NCBI RefSeq assembly: GCF_036812735.1
Contig: NZ_CP117523.1
Location: forward strand, 2,418,001-2,482,000
Direction of reading: 5' to 3'
Origin: Terrisporobacter glycolicus ATCC 14880 = DSM 1288
GTDB taxonomy: Bacteria > Bacillota > Clostridia > Peptostreptococcales > Peptostreptococcaceae
DNA length: 64,000 nucleotides
This document shows positions 26,580-34,399 of this stretch, piece by piece. Every line of letters begins with the position of its first letter. Positions within the stretch are counted from its first letter, which is position 1. Below the pieces are notes generated by a model. The model worked only from the letters and a program-made list of their open reading frames with translations. It was not told the DNA's origin and ran no database searches. The position numbers and the translations under genes were made by a program.

Positions 26580-26715
26580 AAAAAAAGACCAACAAAGTAG
26601 ATAGAACTACTCTGAAGGTCTTGCTAACAAGTTTAAACTCGCTAATCAACCGGGATTTTAATCCGTTTTGACGACTGATTATCACAATAATGTGAAAGCT
26701 ACTCCCCTTCATGGG
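26580..26715 (-). promoter_or_regulatory. yybP-ykoY family (Mn2+) riboswitch with terminator
   Basis: On the minus strand the leader contains the conserved GGGGAGTAGC (26698-26707) and GCAAGACCTTC (26624-26634) segments of the yybP-ykoY aptamer, with hairpins between them. The closing stem P1 pairs TGAAGG (26706-26711) with CCTTCA (26623-26628). The same 3' strand also belongs to a terminator hairpin (26584-26630: GACC..AGAGTAG with CTACT..GGTC, then a T run). Ligand binding to P1 would free the transcript from termination, so Mn2+ should switch the downstream ATPase on. Confidence 0.88.
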
Positions 26716-26816
26716 AATTTCTTATTTGTTAATTATTATAAACATAAATTAATTCTTATGCAAGTTTTTATTTGTTAATTATTTTTTACTTTACTTATTG
26801 CATTATCTACTTAATT

Positions 26817-28490
26817 TTATACTTCTTGTTTTAAGCAAGATTTTAAATCATCATCTGGTGTACTTATTGTTCTCAAATCAAAAGTATCAACCAAATATTG
26901 AAGTACATTAGGGCTTAAAAATGCTGGAAGAGTTGGTCCTAAGTATATCCCCTTTATTCCCAGGGACAACAATGCAAGTAAATCTGCTACTGCTTTTTGC
27001 TCATACCAAGATATAATTAGCGATAATGGTAATCCGTTTACATCAGTTTCAAAAGCATCTGCTAGAGCTGTTGCTATCCTAACTGCTGAATACGCATCAT
27101 TACACTGCCCCACATCTAGAAGTCTTGGTAGTCCTGCAACCTCACCAAATTCTAATTTATTAAATCTGTATTTTCCACAAGCTAAAGTTAATATTACACA
27201 GTCATGAGGAACTTTTTGTGCAAATTCAGTATAATAATTTCTGCCTGGTCTTGCACCATCGCATCCACCTATTAAGAAAAAATGTCTTATCTTTCCATCC
27301 TTCACTGCATTAACAATTGTTTCTGCATGAGATAGTGTAGCATGGTGTCCAAATCCAACTAAAATTTCATGTGGCTCTTGGTCTTCTTCATACCCACCAA
27401 GTTCCAATGCTTTTTCTATAATTGGACTAAAATCTTTTTTCCCGTCATTTCCTACTCCTATATACTGAACTCCATCCCATCCAACAACACTTGTTGTAAA
27501 TATTCTATCTTTGTAAGACTCTCTTGGTTTCATTAAACAATTCGTAGTCATAAGTACACAACCTGGAAGATTATCGAATTCTTTTTGTTGATCCTGCCAA
27601 GCTCCACCAAAGTTTCCAACAAGATGATCATATTTTTTAAGTTCTGGATATCCGTGACATGGAATCATTTCACCATGAGTGTATATGTTAATACCTTTAC
27701 CTTCAGTTTGTTCTAACAACATTTGTAAATCCCATAAATCATGTCCTGATACTACTATAAATGGACCTTTTTTTACATTAACATTCACTTTATTAGGTTC
27801 TGGATTTTTATAAGTCTTTGTATTTGCTTCATCAAGCTTTTTCATAACAGCCACACTCATTTCACCAGTTCTCATAGTCCATCTTATTAAATCCTCTACA
27901 CTTAGACTATCGTCAGTTGTAGCTTCTAGTGCTCTTACATAAAAATTATCAACTTGATCATCAAAGTATCCTAGCTCTCTTGCCTGATGCCCATAAGCCG
28001 ATATTCCTTTTAATCCATATACTATAGTTTGTCTTAAAGAACGAATATCAGGATCCAATTCACCATCATACATTATCCCTGCTTTTTTTGAGTCCTTAAG
28101 CATTTCTGCTTTAGTTTCACTTAAGTTATATGTAGCGTGCTCTGTATTATTTTTAATTTTGCCTACTTTTTTTCTTAATGCTTCTTTTATTTTTTGAGAT
28201 TCTTTTAACATTTTTACATGAACTTCAGCATCAAAGTTTACATTTGTTAAAGTTGTAAATAAAGAATTTTCAATAAAGCTTACTATATCCTTATCTACAT
28301 TTTCTCCTTTTTCAACTATTTCTTTTGCATAACAACTTATACCTTTTATTTGGTAAATAAGTAAATCCTGAAGATTTGCAACTTCTGGTGTTTTACCACA
28401 TACCCCTAGCTTTGTACATCCTTTGCCTCCTGCTGTTTGTTCACATTGATAACAAAACATAGGATACTCCATTGACATATTATTTTCCAT
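26817..28490 (-). CDS. hcp: Hybrid-cluster protein / hydroxylamine reductase, class I
   Basis: Hcp contains a [4Fe-4S] cluster and a 4Fe-2S-2O hybrid cluster, and reduces NO to N2O and hydroxylamine to ammonia in nitrosative stress defence. The N-terminal cluster reads CYQCEQT..GCTKLGVC, spacing C-x2-C-x8-C-x5-C, the class I type of strict anaerobes. Hybrid-cluster ligand regions are visible: ISAYGHQ, TLACGK, GGCDGARP, GQCNDAYS and WYEQKAV. The ATG at 28488-28490 has GGAGG upstream, giving 557 residues. It is monocistronic. No hcr reductase partner lies nearby. Confidence 0.95.
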   Translation of the reverse strand: MENNMSMEYPMFCYQCEQTAGGKGCTKLGVCGKTPEVANLQDLLIYQIKGISCYAKEIVEKGENVDKDIVSFIENSLFTTLTNVNFDAEVHVKMLKESQKIKEALRKKVGKIKNNTEHATYNLSETKAEMLKDSKKAGIMYDGELDPDIRSLRQTIVYGLKGISAYGHQARELGYFDDQVDNFYVRALEATTDDSLSVEDLIRWTMRTGEMSVAVMKKLDEANTKTYKNPEPNKVNVNVKKGPFIVVSGHDLWDLQMLLEQTEGKGINIYTHGEMIPCHGYPELKKYDHLVGNFGGAWQDQQKEFDNLPGCVLMTTNCLMKPRESYKDRIFTTSVVGWDGVQYIGVGNDGKKDFSPIIEKALELGGYEEDQEPHEILVGFGHHATLSHAETIVNAVKDGKIRHFFLIGGCDGARPGRNYYTEFAQKVPHDCVILTLACGKYRFNKLEFGEVAGLPRLLDVGQCNDAYSAVRIATALADAFETDVNGLPLSLIISWYEQKAVADLLALLSLGIKGIYLGPTLPAFLSPNVLQYLVDTFDLRTISTPDDDLKSCLKQEV

Positions 28491-28859
28491 TCTCTTACCT
28501 CCAAAAGTTTTATTCATACTATAGTCTTTACTAAATTTGTAAATATATAGTTACTAATTTGATAATTTGAAGGTTTTCATAATCAAGAAATTAGTTTTTG
28601 AATCCAAATAAATCTACAATTTCAAAACATGGCATTAATTTTTAGATCGAATTAACATTACACTATGAATATTGCATAACTATTTTATTTGAAAATTTAT
28701 TAAACATATTATAATTTTTATTACTTAATTATCCTTTAAATTTCATTTTGAAGTCAAGTTTTTCTCTAGGTCTATTAGTAACATTTTGTTACAAAAACAC
28801 ATGTTAATTTACAATACATTATGACGTATATACTATTATAACAAAGAAAGGAGTCATCA
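28491..28859. other. Intergenic region between hcp and a small membrane protein gene
   Basis: This 369-nt AT-rich region holds the divergent promoters of hcp and the next gene. The only marked structure is an inverted repeat, ACTAATTTGAT (28553-28563) with ATC-AAG-AAATTAGT (28582-28595), which has one 3-nt interruption and could be an hcp leader hairpin or operator. I found no Rex, Crp or NsrR-like site and no convincing ORF. Confidence 0.5.
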
Positions 28860-29216
28860 ATGATAAAAAAAATAGGATTATATACTCCCTTTGCAATTCT
28901 TGTAATAATGGGGTTCTTAACACAGGAGAAATTTTATAAGCTAGCAGGTATGAATATGATGGAGGCGGGGTATTTAGGCGTAAACAATACATTAATTATA
29001 TTTCCCATAGTATTTTTAATATATGGTATATATTGTGCCCTTTGTGGAAAAGATGCTCTATTTTCTGTTATAGCAACTTTTATCCTTTATATGTTTATAA
29101 TAGTTGAATATTATGTTAAATACATACAATTTTCACTTTGTCTGATTAGTATTAATATTTTTTTAATATCTTATTTTATAATGAGAATTCACTTAAATCA
29201 GAAGAAAATTAAATAA
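28860..29216 (+). CDS. Small membrane protein, function unknown
   Basis: This 118-residue protein has about four hydrophobic helices (6-20, 38-60, 67-84, 88-108) and a Lys-rich C-terminal end (HLNQKKIK), which suggests that end lies inside the cell. AAAGGAG precedes the ATG, and a terminator follows directly. I recognise no family or partner. Confidence 0.7.
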   Translation: MIKKIGLYTPFAILVIMGFLTQEKFYKLAGMNMMEAGYLGVNNTLIIFPIVFLIYGIYCALCGKDALFSVIATFILYMFIIVEYYVKYIQFSLCLISINIFLISYFIMRIHLNQKKIK

Positions 29217-29223
29217 GGTATAA

Positions 29224-29254
29224 AAAATCCAGTAGGTTTAACTTACTGGATTTT
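29224..29254 (+). terminator. Terminator after the small membrane protein gene
   Basis: AAAATCCAGTA (29224-29234) pairs perfectly with TACTGGATTTT (29244-29254) around a 9-nt loop, 8 nt past the stop. Confidence 0.85.
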
Positions 29255-29395
29255 CAAGTATGTATATGTATTTATTAAAAATATGCATCAATAATACATT
29301 TCAGTTTTGTAATATTTATGGCAATTAATGGAATATAAGGCTATAATATAAATTGTTTTAAAATAGTAAATTAAAAAATAATCTGAGGTGATATT

Positions 29396-30820
29396 ATGAA
29401 AAATAATATGTTTAAAAAAGTTATGATTACAGGATTAGTATCTACTGTTTGCATGTCAGGAATATTTACGGGAAATTTCTCTACAAAAAATAGTAATTAC
29501 ATAACTACTGCTTATGCAGCCACAATTAAGGAAACTGTTTATTCAGCAAAAGGTGCTGCTAAATCAAATCTTAATGTAAGAAAAGGTCCTAACACTACTT
29601 ATGCTAAAGTTGGTTCTTTAAAGAAAAGTGCTAAAGTAAACATAGTTGCAAAAACTTCTAATAATTGGTATAAAATTAAACTTAATAATGGTTACGGATA
29701 TGTTTCTTCTCAATATATAACTATTACAAATAATAAGCCTGAGTCAAGCGAGAGTCTTTACTCTGCCAATGGGACTGCAAATAATAATGTTAATGTAAGA
29801 AAAGGACCTAATACTACTTATGCTAAGGTTGGTTCTTTAAAGAAAAATTCTAAAGTTACTATTGTTGCTAAGTCTTCTAACAACTGGTATAAAATTAAAT
29901 TTAATAGTGGTTATGGATATGTTTCTTCTCAATATATAACTATTAAAACTAACAAACCTGAGCCAAGTGAAACTCCTTATTCTGCTAATGGTACTGTAAA
30001 TAATACTCTTAATGCTAGAAAAGGGCCTGATACTACTTATGCTAAGGTCGGTTCTTTAAAGAAAAATTCTAAAGTTACTATTATTGCTAAAACTGATAAT
30101 GGTTGGTATAAAATTAAATTTAATAATGGTTATGCTTATGTTTCTTCCCAATTTATAACTATTGCAAATAATAAGCCTGACTCTAGTGAAACTCCTTACT
30201 CTGTTAATGGTACTGCAAATAATAATATTAATGTAAGAAAAGGACCTAATACTACTTATTCTAAGGTTGGTTCTTTAAAGAAAAATTCTAAGGTTACTAT
30301 TGTTGCTAAAGCTGATAATGGTTGGTATAAAATTAAATTTAATAGTGGTTATGGATATGTTTCTTCTCAATATATAACTATTAAAACTAATAAACCTGAT
30401 CCAAGCGAGACTCCTTGTTTTGCAGAAGCAACTATTACTGACAATATTAATGTAAGAAAAGGACCTAATACTACTTATGCTAAGATTGGCTCTTTAAAGA
30501 AAAATGCTAAAGTAAGTGTTGTTGCCAAAACTTCTAATAATTGGTATAAAATTAAATTTAACAATAGTTATGCCTATGTTTCTTCTCAATATGTGACTCT
30601 TACTGAAATTGAAGAGTTAGAATACTCAGCTACTGCTTCAATTTTATCTGATGTTTATGTAAGAAAAGGACCTAACACTAACTATGAAAAAATTGGCACA
30701 GTGAAAAAGGATGAAAAAGTTGATATAGTTGCTATAACTTCTAATGGTTGGTCTAAAATAAAATATAATAACACATTCGGATATATTTATGGTGAATACG
30801 TTGATATTTTGACTAAATAA
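29396..30820 (+). CDS. Secreted protein made of six SH3b repeats, no catalytic domain
   Basis: This 474-residue exported protein has a signal peptide (1-42, ending TTAYAA) and six bacterial SH3 domains of about 73 residues. Each has the form NVRKGPNTTYAKVGSLKK..WYKIKFNNGYGYVSSQYI, joined by NKPxxSET linkers. Repeats 1-5 are nearly identical; the sixth is diverged and ends the protein at VDILTK. No hydrolase domain is present, so it may coat or crosslink the wall, or target another protein, unlike the NlpC/P60 protein at 0.8 kb. It is monocistronic and flanked by terminators. A GAGGTGAT site precedes the ATG. Confidence 0.88.
   Translation: MKNNMFKKVMITGLVSTVCMSGIFTGNFSTKNSNYITTAYAATIKETVYSAKGAAKSNLNVRKGPNTTYAKVGSLKKSAKVNIVAKTSNNWYKIKLNNGYGYVSSQYITITNNKPESSESLYSANGTANNNVNVRKGPNTTYAKVGSLKKNSKVTIVAKSSNNWYKIKFNSGYGYVSSQYITIKTNKPEPSETPYSANGTVNNTLNARKGPDTTYAKVGSLKKNSKVTIIAKTDNGWYKIKFNNGYAYVSSQFITIANNKPDSSETPYSVNGTANNNINVRKGPNTTYSKVGSLKKNSKVTIVAKADNGWYKIKFNSGYGYVSSQYITIKTNKPDPSETPCFAEATITDNINVRKGPNTTYAKIGSLKKNAKVSVVAKTSNNWYKIKFNNSYAYVSSQYVTLTEIEELEYSATASILSDVYVRKGPNTNYEKIGTVKKDEKVDIVAITSNGWSKIKYNNTFGYIYGEYVDILTK
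29542..30600 (+). repeat. Intragenic tandem repeats of about 219 bp
   Basis: Five near-identical units of about 219 bp encode the SH3b repeats. Long identical stretches at the DNA level, for example around AAAGGACCTAATACTACTTA and GGTTCTTTAAAGAAAAATTC, show recent or ongoing homogenisation. Unit number could change by recombination between copies. Confidence 0.85.
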
Positions 30821-30823
30821 TAT

Positions 30824-30861
30824 AAAAATAGCACTTTATTTTAAAATAAAGTGCTATTTTT
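30824..30861. terminator. Terminator after the SH3b-repeat gene
   Basis: A near-perfect stem, AAAATAGCACTTTATTTT with AAAATAAAGTGCTATTTT and almost no loop, has T-rich flanks. It lies 4 nt past the stop. Confidence 0.85.
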
Positions 30862-30919
30862 ATATTGTCAATCTTATAATCATGCATTATAAATTATAGC
30901 TGTTTAAGTACATCTATTG

Positions 30920-31045
30920 TTATTTTTTGCACTCACTACAATAATAACATTCCACTTTTGAGTCCATCCACTCTAAAATTGTAATTCCTTTTACAAAAGT
31001 AGATAAAATTGCACCCTTAGTATATTTTTTATTTATTAATCCCAA
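30920..31045 (-). CDS. Possible 41-residue Cys-rich small ORF or gene remnant
   Basis: On the minus strand an open frame beginning at a TTG (31043-31045) overlaps the end of the next upstream gene and runs 41 codons to a TAA at 30920-30922. It ends in ECYYCSECKK, a C-x2-C-x2-C cluster. GGAAGG lies 7 nt before the TTG, which suggests translational coupling. It may equally be the decayed 3' end of a longer zinc-ribbon gene. I recognise no homolog. Confidence 0.3.
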   Translation of the reverse strand: MGLINKKYTKGAILSTFVKGITILEWMDSKVECYYCSECKK

Positions 31046-31773
31046 TTATAGACCTTCCATTTTTTATTTTTATGCTCAATAGCCCCCTTTATTTTTGCTT
31101 TATGCTTGTTGCGTTCCAGATTATTGTACATATCATCCATATCCGTATAGTTGCCAATTACATAATAGCCTACACTAATAGATTTCTCGTATTTATAAAT
31201 GTTCGAAAAATCAATCAAAAGCCCTTTATTGATTAATTGAAAAATTTCATTTTTTATTTCTTCATCCATAGGATATATTTTTCTTCTTTTATTTGTAGAA
31301 AAACTGTCTATAATTTTATTTGCAATTATATCTTTAAGTACTAACATATCTTTGCAATATAATTTGCAAAACCATCCATCATCATGAGCAAGGTAAACAA
31401 AATTATTGTTTATTCTATTAAAAAATGGAGATTTTAAAGGTTGGCAAAAATGTGATAAATATAAAATCTCTGCCTTTTCTTCAGGTGTACAACTATTTAA
31501 ACTCTCTTCATTATTATAATCTATCCAATGAAAATTACCCAATCCATAAATATCTTCCTTTGACAGCTCCAAAATTTCATTTTCTCCATTTGCTGTTTCT
31601 AAAAACCAATTATAATTAAAATTGTTAGTAATATAATCTCCATCTGTAACTAAAATATTTTCTATACTTGTTGGACAATACTTAATAAACTCTTTAAATT
31701 CCATCCCATAATGTATACAAAAGTTTTCATTATCATTAGCATTTATGTAAAATACATCTTTTATTTGTCTCAT
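31036..31773 (-). CDS. Hypothetical cytoplasmic protein
   Basis: This 245-residue soluble, acidic protein is rich in Asn, Tyr and Trp, with no signal peptide or membrane segment. Motifs worth noting are HYGMEFKEFIKYCP near the start and DDGWFCKLYCKD in the middle. I do not recognise a domain. The composition and the mixed, unlinked neighbours (pentapeptide protein, short ORFs) resemble accessory genes. GAGGAG lies 11 nt before the ATG. Confidence 0.6.
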   Translation of the reverse strand: MRQIKDVFYINANDNENFCIHYGMEFKEFIKYCPTSIENILVTDGDYITNNFNYNWFLETANGENEILELSKEDIYGLGNFHWIDYNNEESLNSCTPEEKAEILYLSHFCQPLKSPFFNRINNNFVYLAHDDGWFCKLYCKDMLVLKDIIANKIIDSFSTNKRRKIYPMDEEIKNEIFQLINKGLLIDFSNIYKYEKSISVGYYVIGNYTDMDDMYNNLERNKHKAKIKGAIEHKNKKWKVYNWD

Positions 31774-31864
31774 TAAACTTTTATCTCCTCTTAAGTTATT
31801 ATTTTAAACTTATTAATCACTTGGATTGTCATATAATATCCAAGGTAACTGAATAATAGCTTTC

Positions 31865-32080
31865 TTAGCAACGTTTATCTTTTTCTTCATTCCAATAAAT
31901 ATCTATTATTTCTAATGGATATTCTATATTAATACCTAATTTCTTTAAAACTTTTTCAACTGCTTCTGGATATACTGTTGAAAAAGTTTTTACATAATTT
32001 CTACATAACATGAATTCATAAGGCTTATTATACATATCTAAATAAGATTGTGTTTCATTAACGTTTACTGTATATTTCAA
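31865..32080 (-). CDS. Small hypothetical protein, possibly frameshifted near its 3' end
   Basis: This frame encodes 71 residues from a TTG (32078-32080) with AAGGTGAT 5 nt upstream. The protein contains MLCRNYVKTFSTVYPEAVEK and LGINIEYPLEIIDIYW. It stops at KDKRC, but the next frame continues past the stop for about 18 sensible codons (AKKAIIQLPWILYDNPSD) to a TAA near 31812. A one-base slip in the A-rich run near 31880 would join them into an 86-residue protein. No family recognised. Confidence 0.5.
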   Translation of the reverse strand: MKYTVNVNETQSYLDMYNKPYEFMLCRNYVKTFSTVYPEAVEKVLKKLGINIEYPLEIIDIYWNEEKDKRC

Positions 32081-32203
32081 CCTAATCACCTTCTTATTCT
32101 CAATTATTTAATTCCTTTTATAACTAAATTATACATTAAAAACAAAATTTTCTGCTACAATATAATATATTTAGAAAAATTTATCCAAAAGAGGTGTTAT
32201 TAT

Positions 32204-32905
32204 ATGAAAATTATTACACAAAAAGAATTTAAAAAAATAATTGATCATAGAGACAGTTTTGATCAATTAATACTAAGAGAATATAATTTTAAGCATATGG
32301 ATTTAACTGGTTGGGATCTAAGTAATATAGACTTTACATTAAGTTCTTTTCAAGATGTTAAACTTGATAAAGTAAATTTTCAAAATAGCATTGTGGAAAA
32401 TGTATTATTTGATGGTTGTCCTCTTCATGGTGCAAACTTTAAGAATGCAAATATGAAAACGGCCTCTTTTAGATATTGTGATATGATAAAATGTAACATT
32501 GAAGGTGCTGATTTATATGGTGCTGTTCTAGAGTATGCCAAACTAGACGGAATTCATTCCAATGAAAATACAAAATGGTTTCGCCTTAGATGTCCAGAAA
32601 TTGGAGCATTTTTAGGATATAAAAAGTGCATAAATGATTGTATGGTTCAACTGCTAATTCCCTCCGATGCAAAAAGATCCTCTGCAACCCTACCATCATG
32701 TAGATGTAATAAGGCAAAAGTTTTAACAATAAAGAGTTTTGACTTTAAAGAAAATTATGAGGAAGCCTGGTCTTTGGTAGATGAAAATTTTATTTACAGA
32801 AAAGGTGAATGGGTAGAAGTGAAAAATTTCAATGAAGATCGTTGGATGGATTCAACTACTGGTATTCATTTTTGGATGTCAAGAGAAGAGGCACAATCCT
32901 ATTAA
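32204..32905 (+). CDS. Pentapeptide-repeat protein with C-terminal DUF5758-like domain
   Basis: This 233-residue protein begins with a pentapeptide-repeat right-handed helix (about 20-110), visible as repeated A/D-L/F-x-x words such as FKHMDLTGWDLSNIDF and GANFKNANMKTASF. A non-repeat domain from about 120 to 230 contains PSCRCNKAKV and IYRKGEWVEV. This arrangement is seen in clostridial proteins of unknown role. The ATG at 32204 has GAGGTG upstream; an earlier in-frame start has none. It stands alone on the plus strand. Confidence 0.8.
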   Translation: MKIITQKEFKKIIDHRDSFDQLILREYNFKHMDLTGWDLSNIDFTLSSFQDVKLDKVNFQNSIVENVLFDGCPLHGANFKNANMKTASFRYCDMIKCNIEGADLYGAVLEYAKLDGIHSNENTKWFRLRCPEIGAFLGYKKCINDCMVQLLIPSDAKRSSATLPSCRCNKAKVLTIKSFDFKENYEEAWSLVDENFIYRKGEWVEVKNFNEDRWMDSTTGIHFWMSREEAQSY

Positions 32906-32941
32906 ATAAAAATAAATTCACTATTTTAATTTATAATAAAA

Positions 32942-32984
32942 AAGCTGTGGATGATTGGTATTAACAAACCTGCCACAGCCTTAT
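32942..32984 (-). terminator. Terminator after the arginase-family gene
   Basis: AAGCTGTGG (32942-32950) pairs with CCACAGCCTT (32973-32982) around a long loop and is followed on the minus strand by a T run, 6 nt past the stop. The pentapeptide gene (plus) also ends here and may share it. Confidence 0.75.
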
Positions 32985-32989
32985 TTATT

Positions 32990-33913
32990 TTAGCACTTAA
33001 CCAATTCTTTACACGAGAGAAGTTGGCCGAAATACTCTAATAAATTCTTACAAATTTTTAAAGTACTATCGTTTACATCTAGTCTTGGGTTAAATTCAAC
33101 AAAGTCCATTGACTTAACAATTCCTGTTTGAATAAGACGTTTCAAAAGATACTTAGTATCTTCTACAGTATACCCTCCATCAACTCTTGTTCCTGTACCT
33201 TCTACTATAAATTTATCCATAAAATCTATATCTAGACTTATATGAAGACCATCAATATTTTGTCCTTTACATTTTTTTATAATATCATTAACCACATCTT
33301 CCAACCCTATTTTATCTATTGCTTTTTTATCATAAAGGTTTACTTTAGAATTGTCTAATAAGTCTTGTTCTCCCTTATCTATATCTCTTCCACCAATGTG
33401 GAATACGTTTTCTTCATTTATTTTAACACCATCATAATATAAATTAACTAATCTAGTATCTCCATGACCACATAAACAAGCTAAAGGCATTCCATGAAAG
33501 TTCTTACTTGGTGATGTTGCTGATGTATTAAAATCCCCATGAGCATCAATCCATACAACGCCTAAATTTTTTGAATGCTTACTAGCACCTGTTATACTTC
33601 CAAGTCCTATTCCATGATCTCCACCTAATATTAATGTAAAATCACTATTATCCATTGCTTTATCTACTGCTTTAGATAATTTTAAATTTAAATCATATAT
33701 ACTTTCAAAATATTTAATATCTTTTTCATTTTTAAACTTATCTGATTCTATCACTTCTTTTACATCAATATCTCCAAGATCTACAACTTCTATTTTACCG
33801 TTATCTTTTATTAAGTCAATAACCTTTGCGTTTCTTAATTTTTCTGGTGAATGTTGTGTTCCATTATTGTCACATCCATAATAAGTTGGAACTCCTATTA
33901 TACTTAATTTCAT
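32990..33913 (-). CDS. Arginase/agmatinase family enzyme (probable arginase)
   Basis: This 307-residue ureohydrolase is expected to hydrolyse arginine (or a related guanidino compound) to urea plus ornithine using a binuclear Mn2+ site. Metal-binding motifs are GGDHGIG, DAHGDFN and SLDIDFMD, followed by EGTGTRVDGG and EFNP. The usual D-P after the third motif is D-K here. Overall order and length fit RocF-type arginase better than agmatinase. The ATG at 33911-33913 follows GGGGGAGG; the earlier in-frame start lacks a site. It is monocistronic. Confidence 0.85.
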   Translation of the reverse strand: MKLSIIGVPTYYGCDNNGTQHSPEKLRNAKVIDLIKDNGKIEVVDLGDIDVKEVIESDKFKNEKDIKYFESIYDLNLKLSKAVDKAMDNSDFTLILGGDHGIGLGSITGASKHSKNLGVVWIDAHGDFNTSATSPSKNFHGMPLACLCGHGDTRLVNLYYDGVKINEENVFHIGGRDIDKGEQDLLDNSKVNLYDKKAIDKIGLEDVVNDIIKKCKGQNIDGLHISLDIDFMDKFIVEGTGTRVDGGYTVEDTKYLLKRLIQTGIVKSMDFVEFNPRLDVNDSTLKICKNLLEYFGQLLSCKELVKC

Positions 33914-34200
33914 AATACCTCCCCCTATTGACACTCCTTGGTGTAAATCTAAATCTTTATTAAATTTAAACAACACACAACATATTAGTTGTTTATAAAT
34001 AATATTATATAATATAATTTCTGATATAGTTTATTTGTTTTATATAATATTAATTAAACTCTTACTTATTTAATCCAAAACAACTAATATACCTAAAGAA
34101 ATGTAGCTAGCATAGATAACTACATTCATTTTATAAATTGATTAATATATTGAAAATCACAAAACATACTAGACATATAACAAAGTCTAATACTATTAGT
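33914..34200. other. Intergenic region with a 13-bp inverted repeat
   Basis: This AT-rich stretch carries the promoter of the arginase-family gene. ATATTAGTTGTTT (33982-33994) is repeated in perfect inverse as AAACAACTAATAT (34078-34090), 83 bp apart, flanking the likely promoter. A weaker hairpin, AATGTAG/CTACATT, lies near 34100-34128. No other gene is apparent. Confidence 0.5.
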
Positions 34201-34302
34201 TTATAGTCTTTTTTTAAAAATGATACTTATGGAAGCAATTGCACTAAAAATTCCCACACCTAACAATAAAAATACATTGCTAAATATACCTCTTACAAAC
34301 AT
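34201..34302 (-). CDS. Possible 33-residue single-helix membrane protein
   Basis: A short minus-strand ORF reads MFVRGIFSNVFLLLGVGIFS, then a hydrophobic stretch, ending FKKRL. This is one membrane helix with a positive tail. GGGAG lies 7 nt before the ATG (34300-34302). It sits between the ABC permease terminator (34361-34396) and the arginase promoter, so it needs its own promoter or readthrough. No homolog recognised. Confidence 0.4.
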   Translation of the reverse strand: MFVRGIFSNVFLLLGVGIFSAIASISIIFKKRL

Positions 34303-34360
34303 TGATTCTCCCAAATATAAAATTAATTTTTTATTTGCCTTTATAATAGTTTATAACATA

Positions 34361-34396
34361 AAAATAAGGCAGGTTAAAGTACCTACCTTATTTTTA
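34361..34396 (-). terminator. Terminator after the ABC permease
   Basis: AAAATAAGG..AGGT pairs with ACCT..CCTTATTTTT, with one bulged base in each arm and a 6-nt loop, directly after the permease stop. Confidence 0.85.
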
Positions 34397-34399
34397 GTT

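Noticed and set aside
28518-28859. Rex or HcpR operator upstream of hcp
   Set aside because: No TTGTTA-type Rex dyad or TGTGA/TCACA pair is present; only an imperfect AT-rich inverted repeat.
29542-30600. CRISPR-like array because of regular repeats
   Set aside because: Units are about 219 bp, stay in frame and encode SH3b domains; there are no spacers or cas genes.
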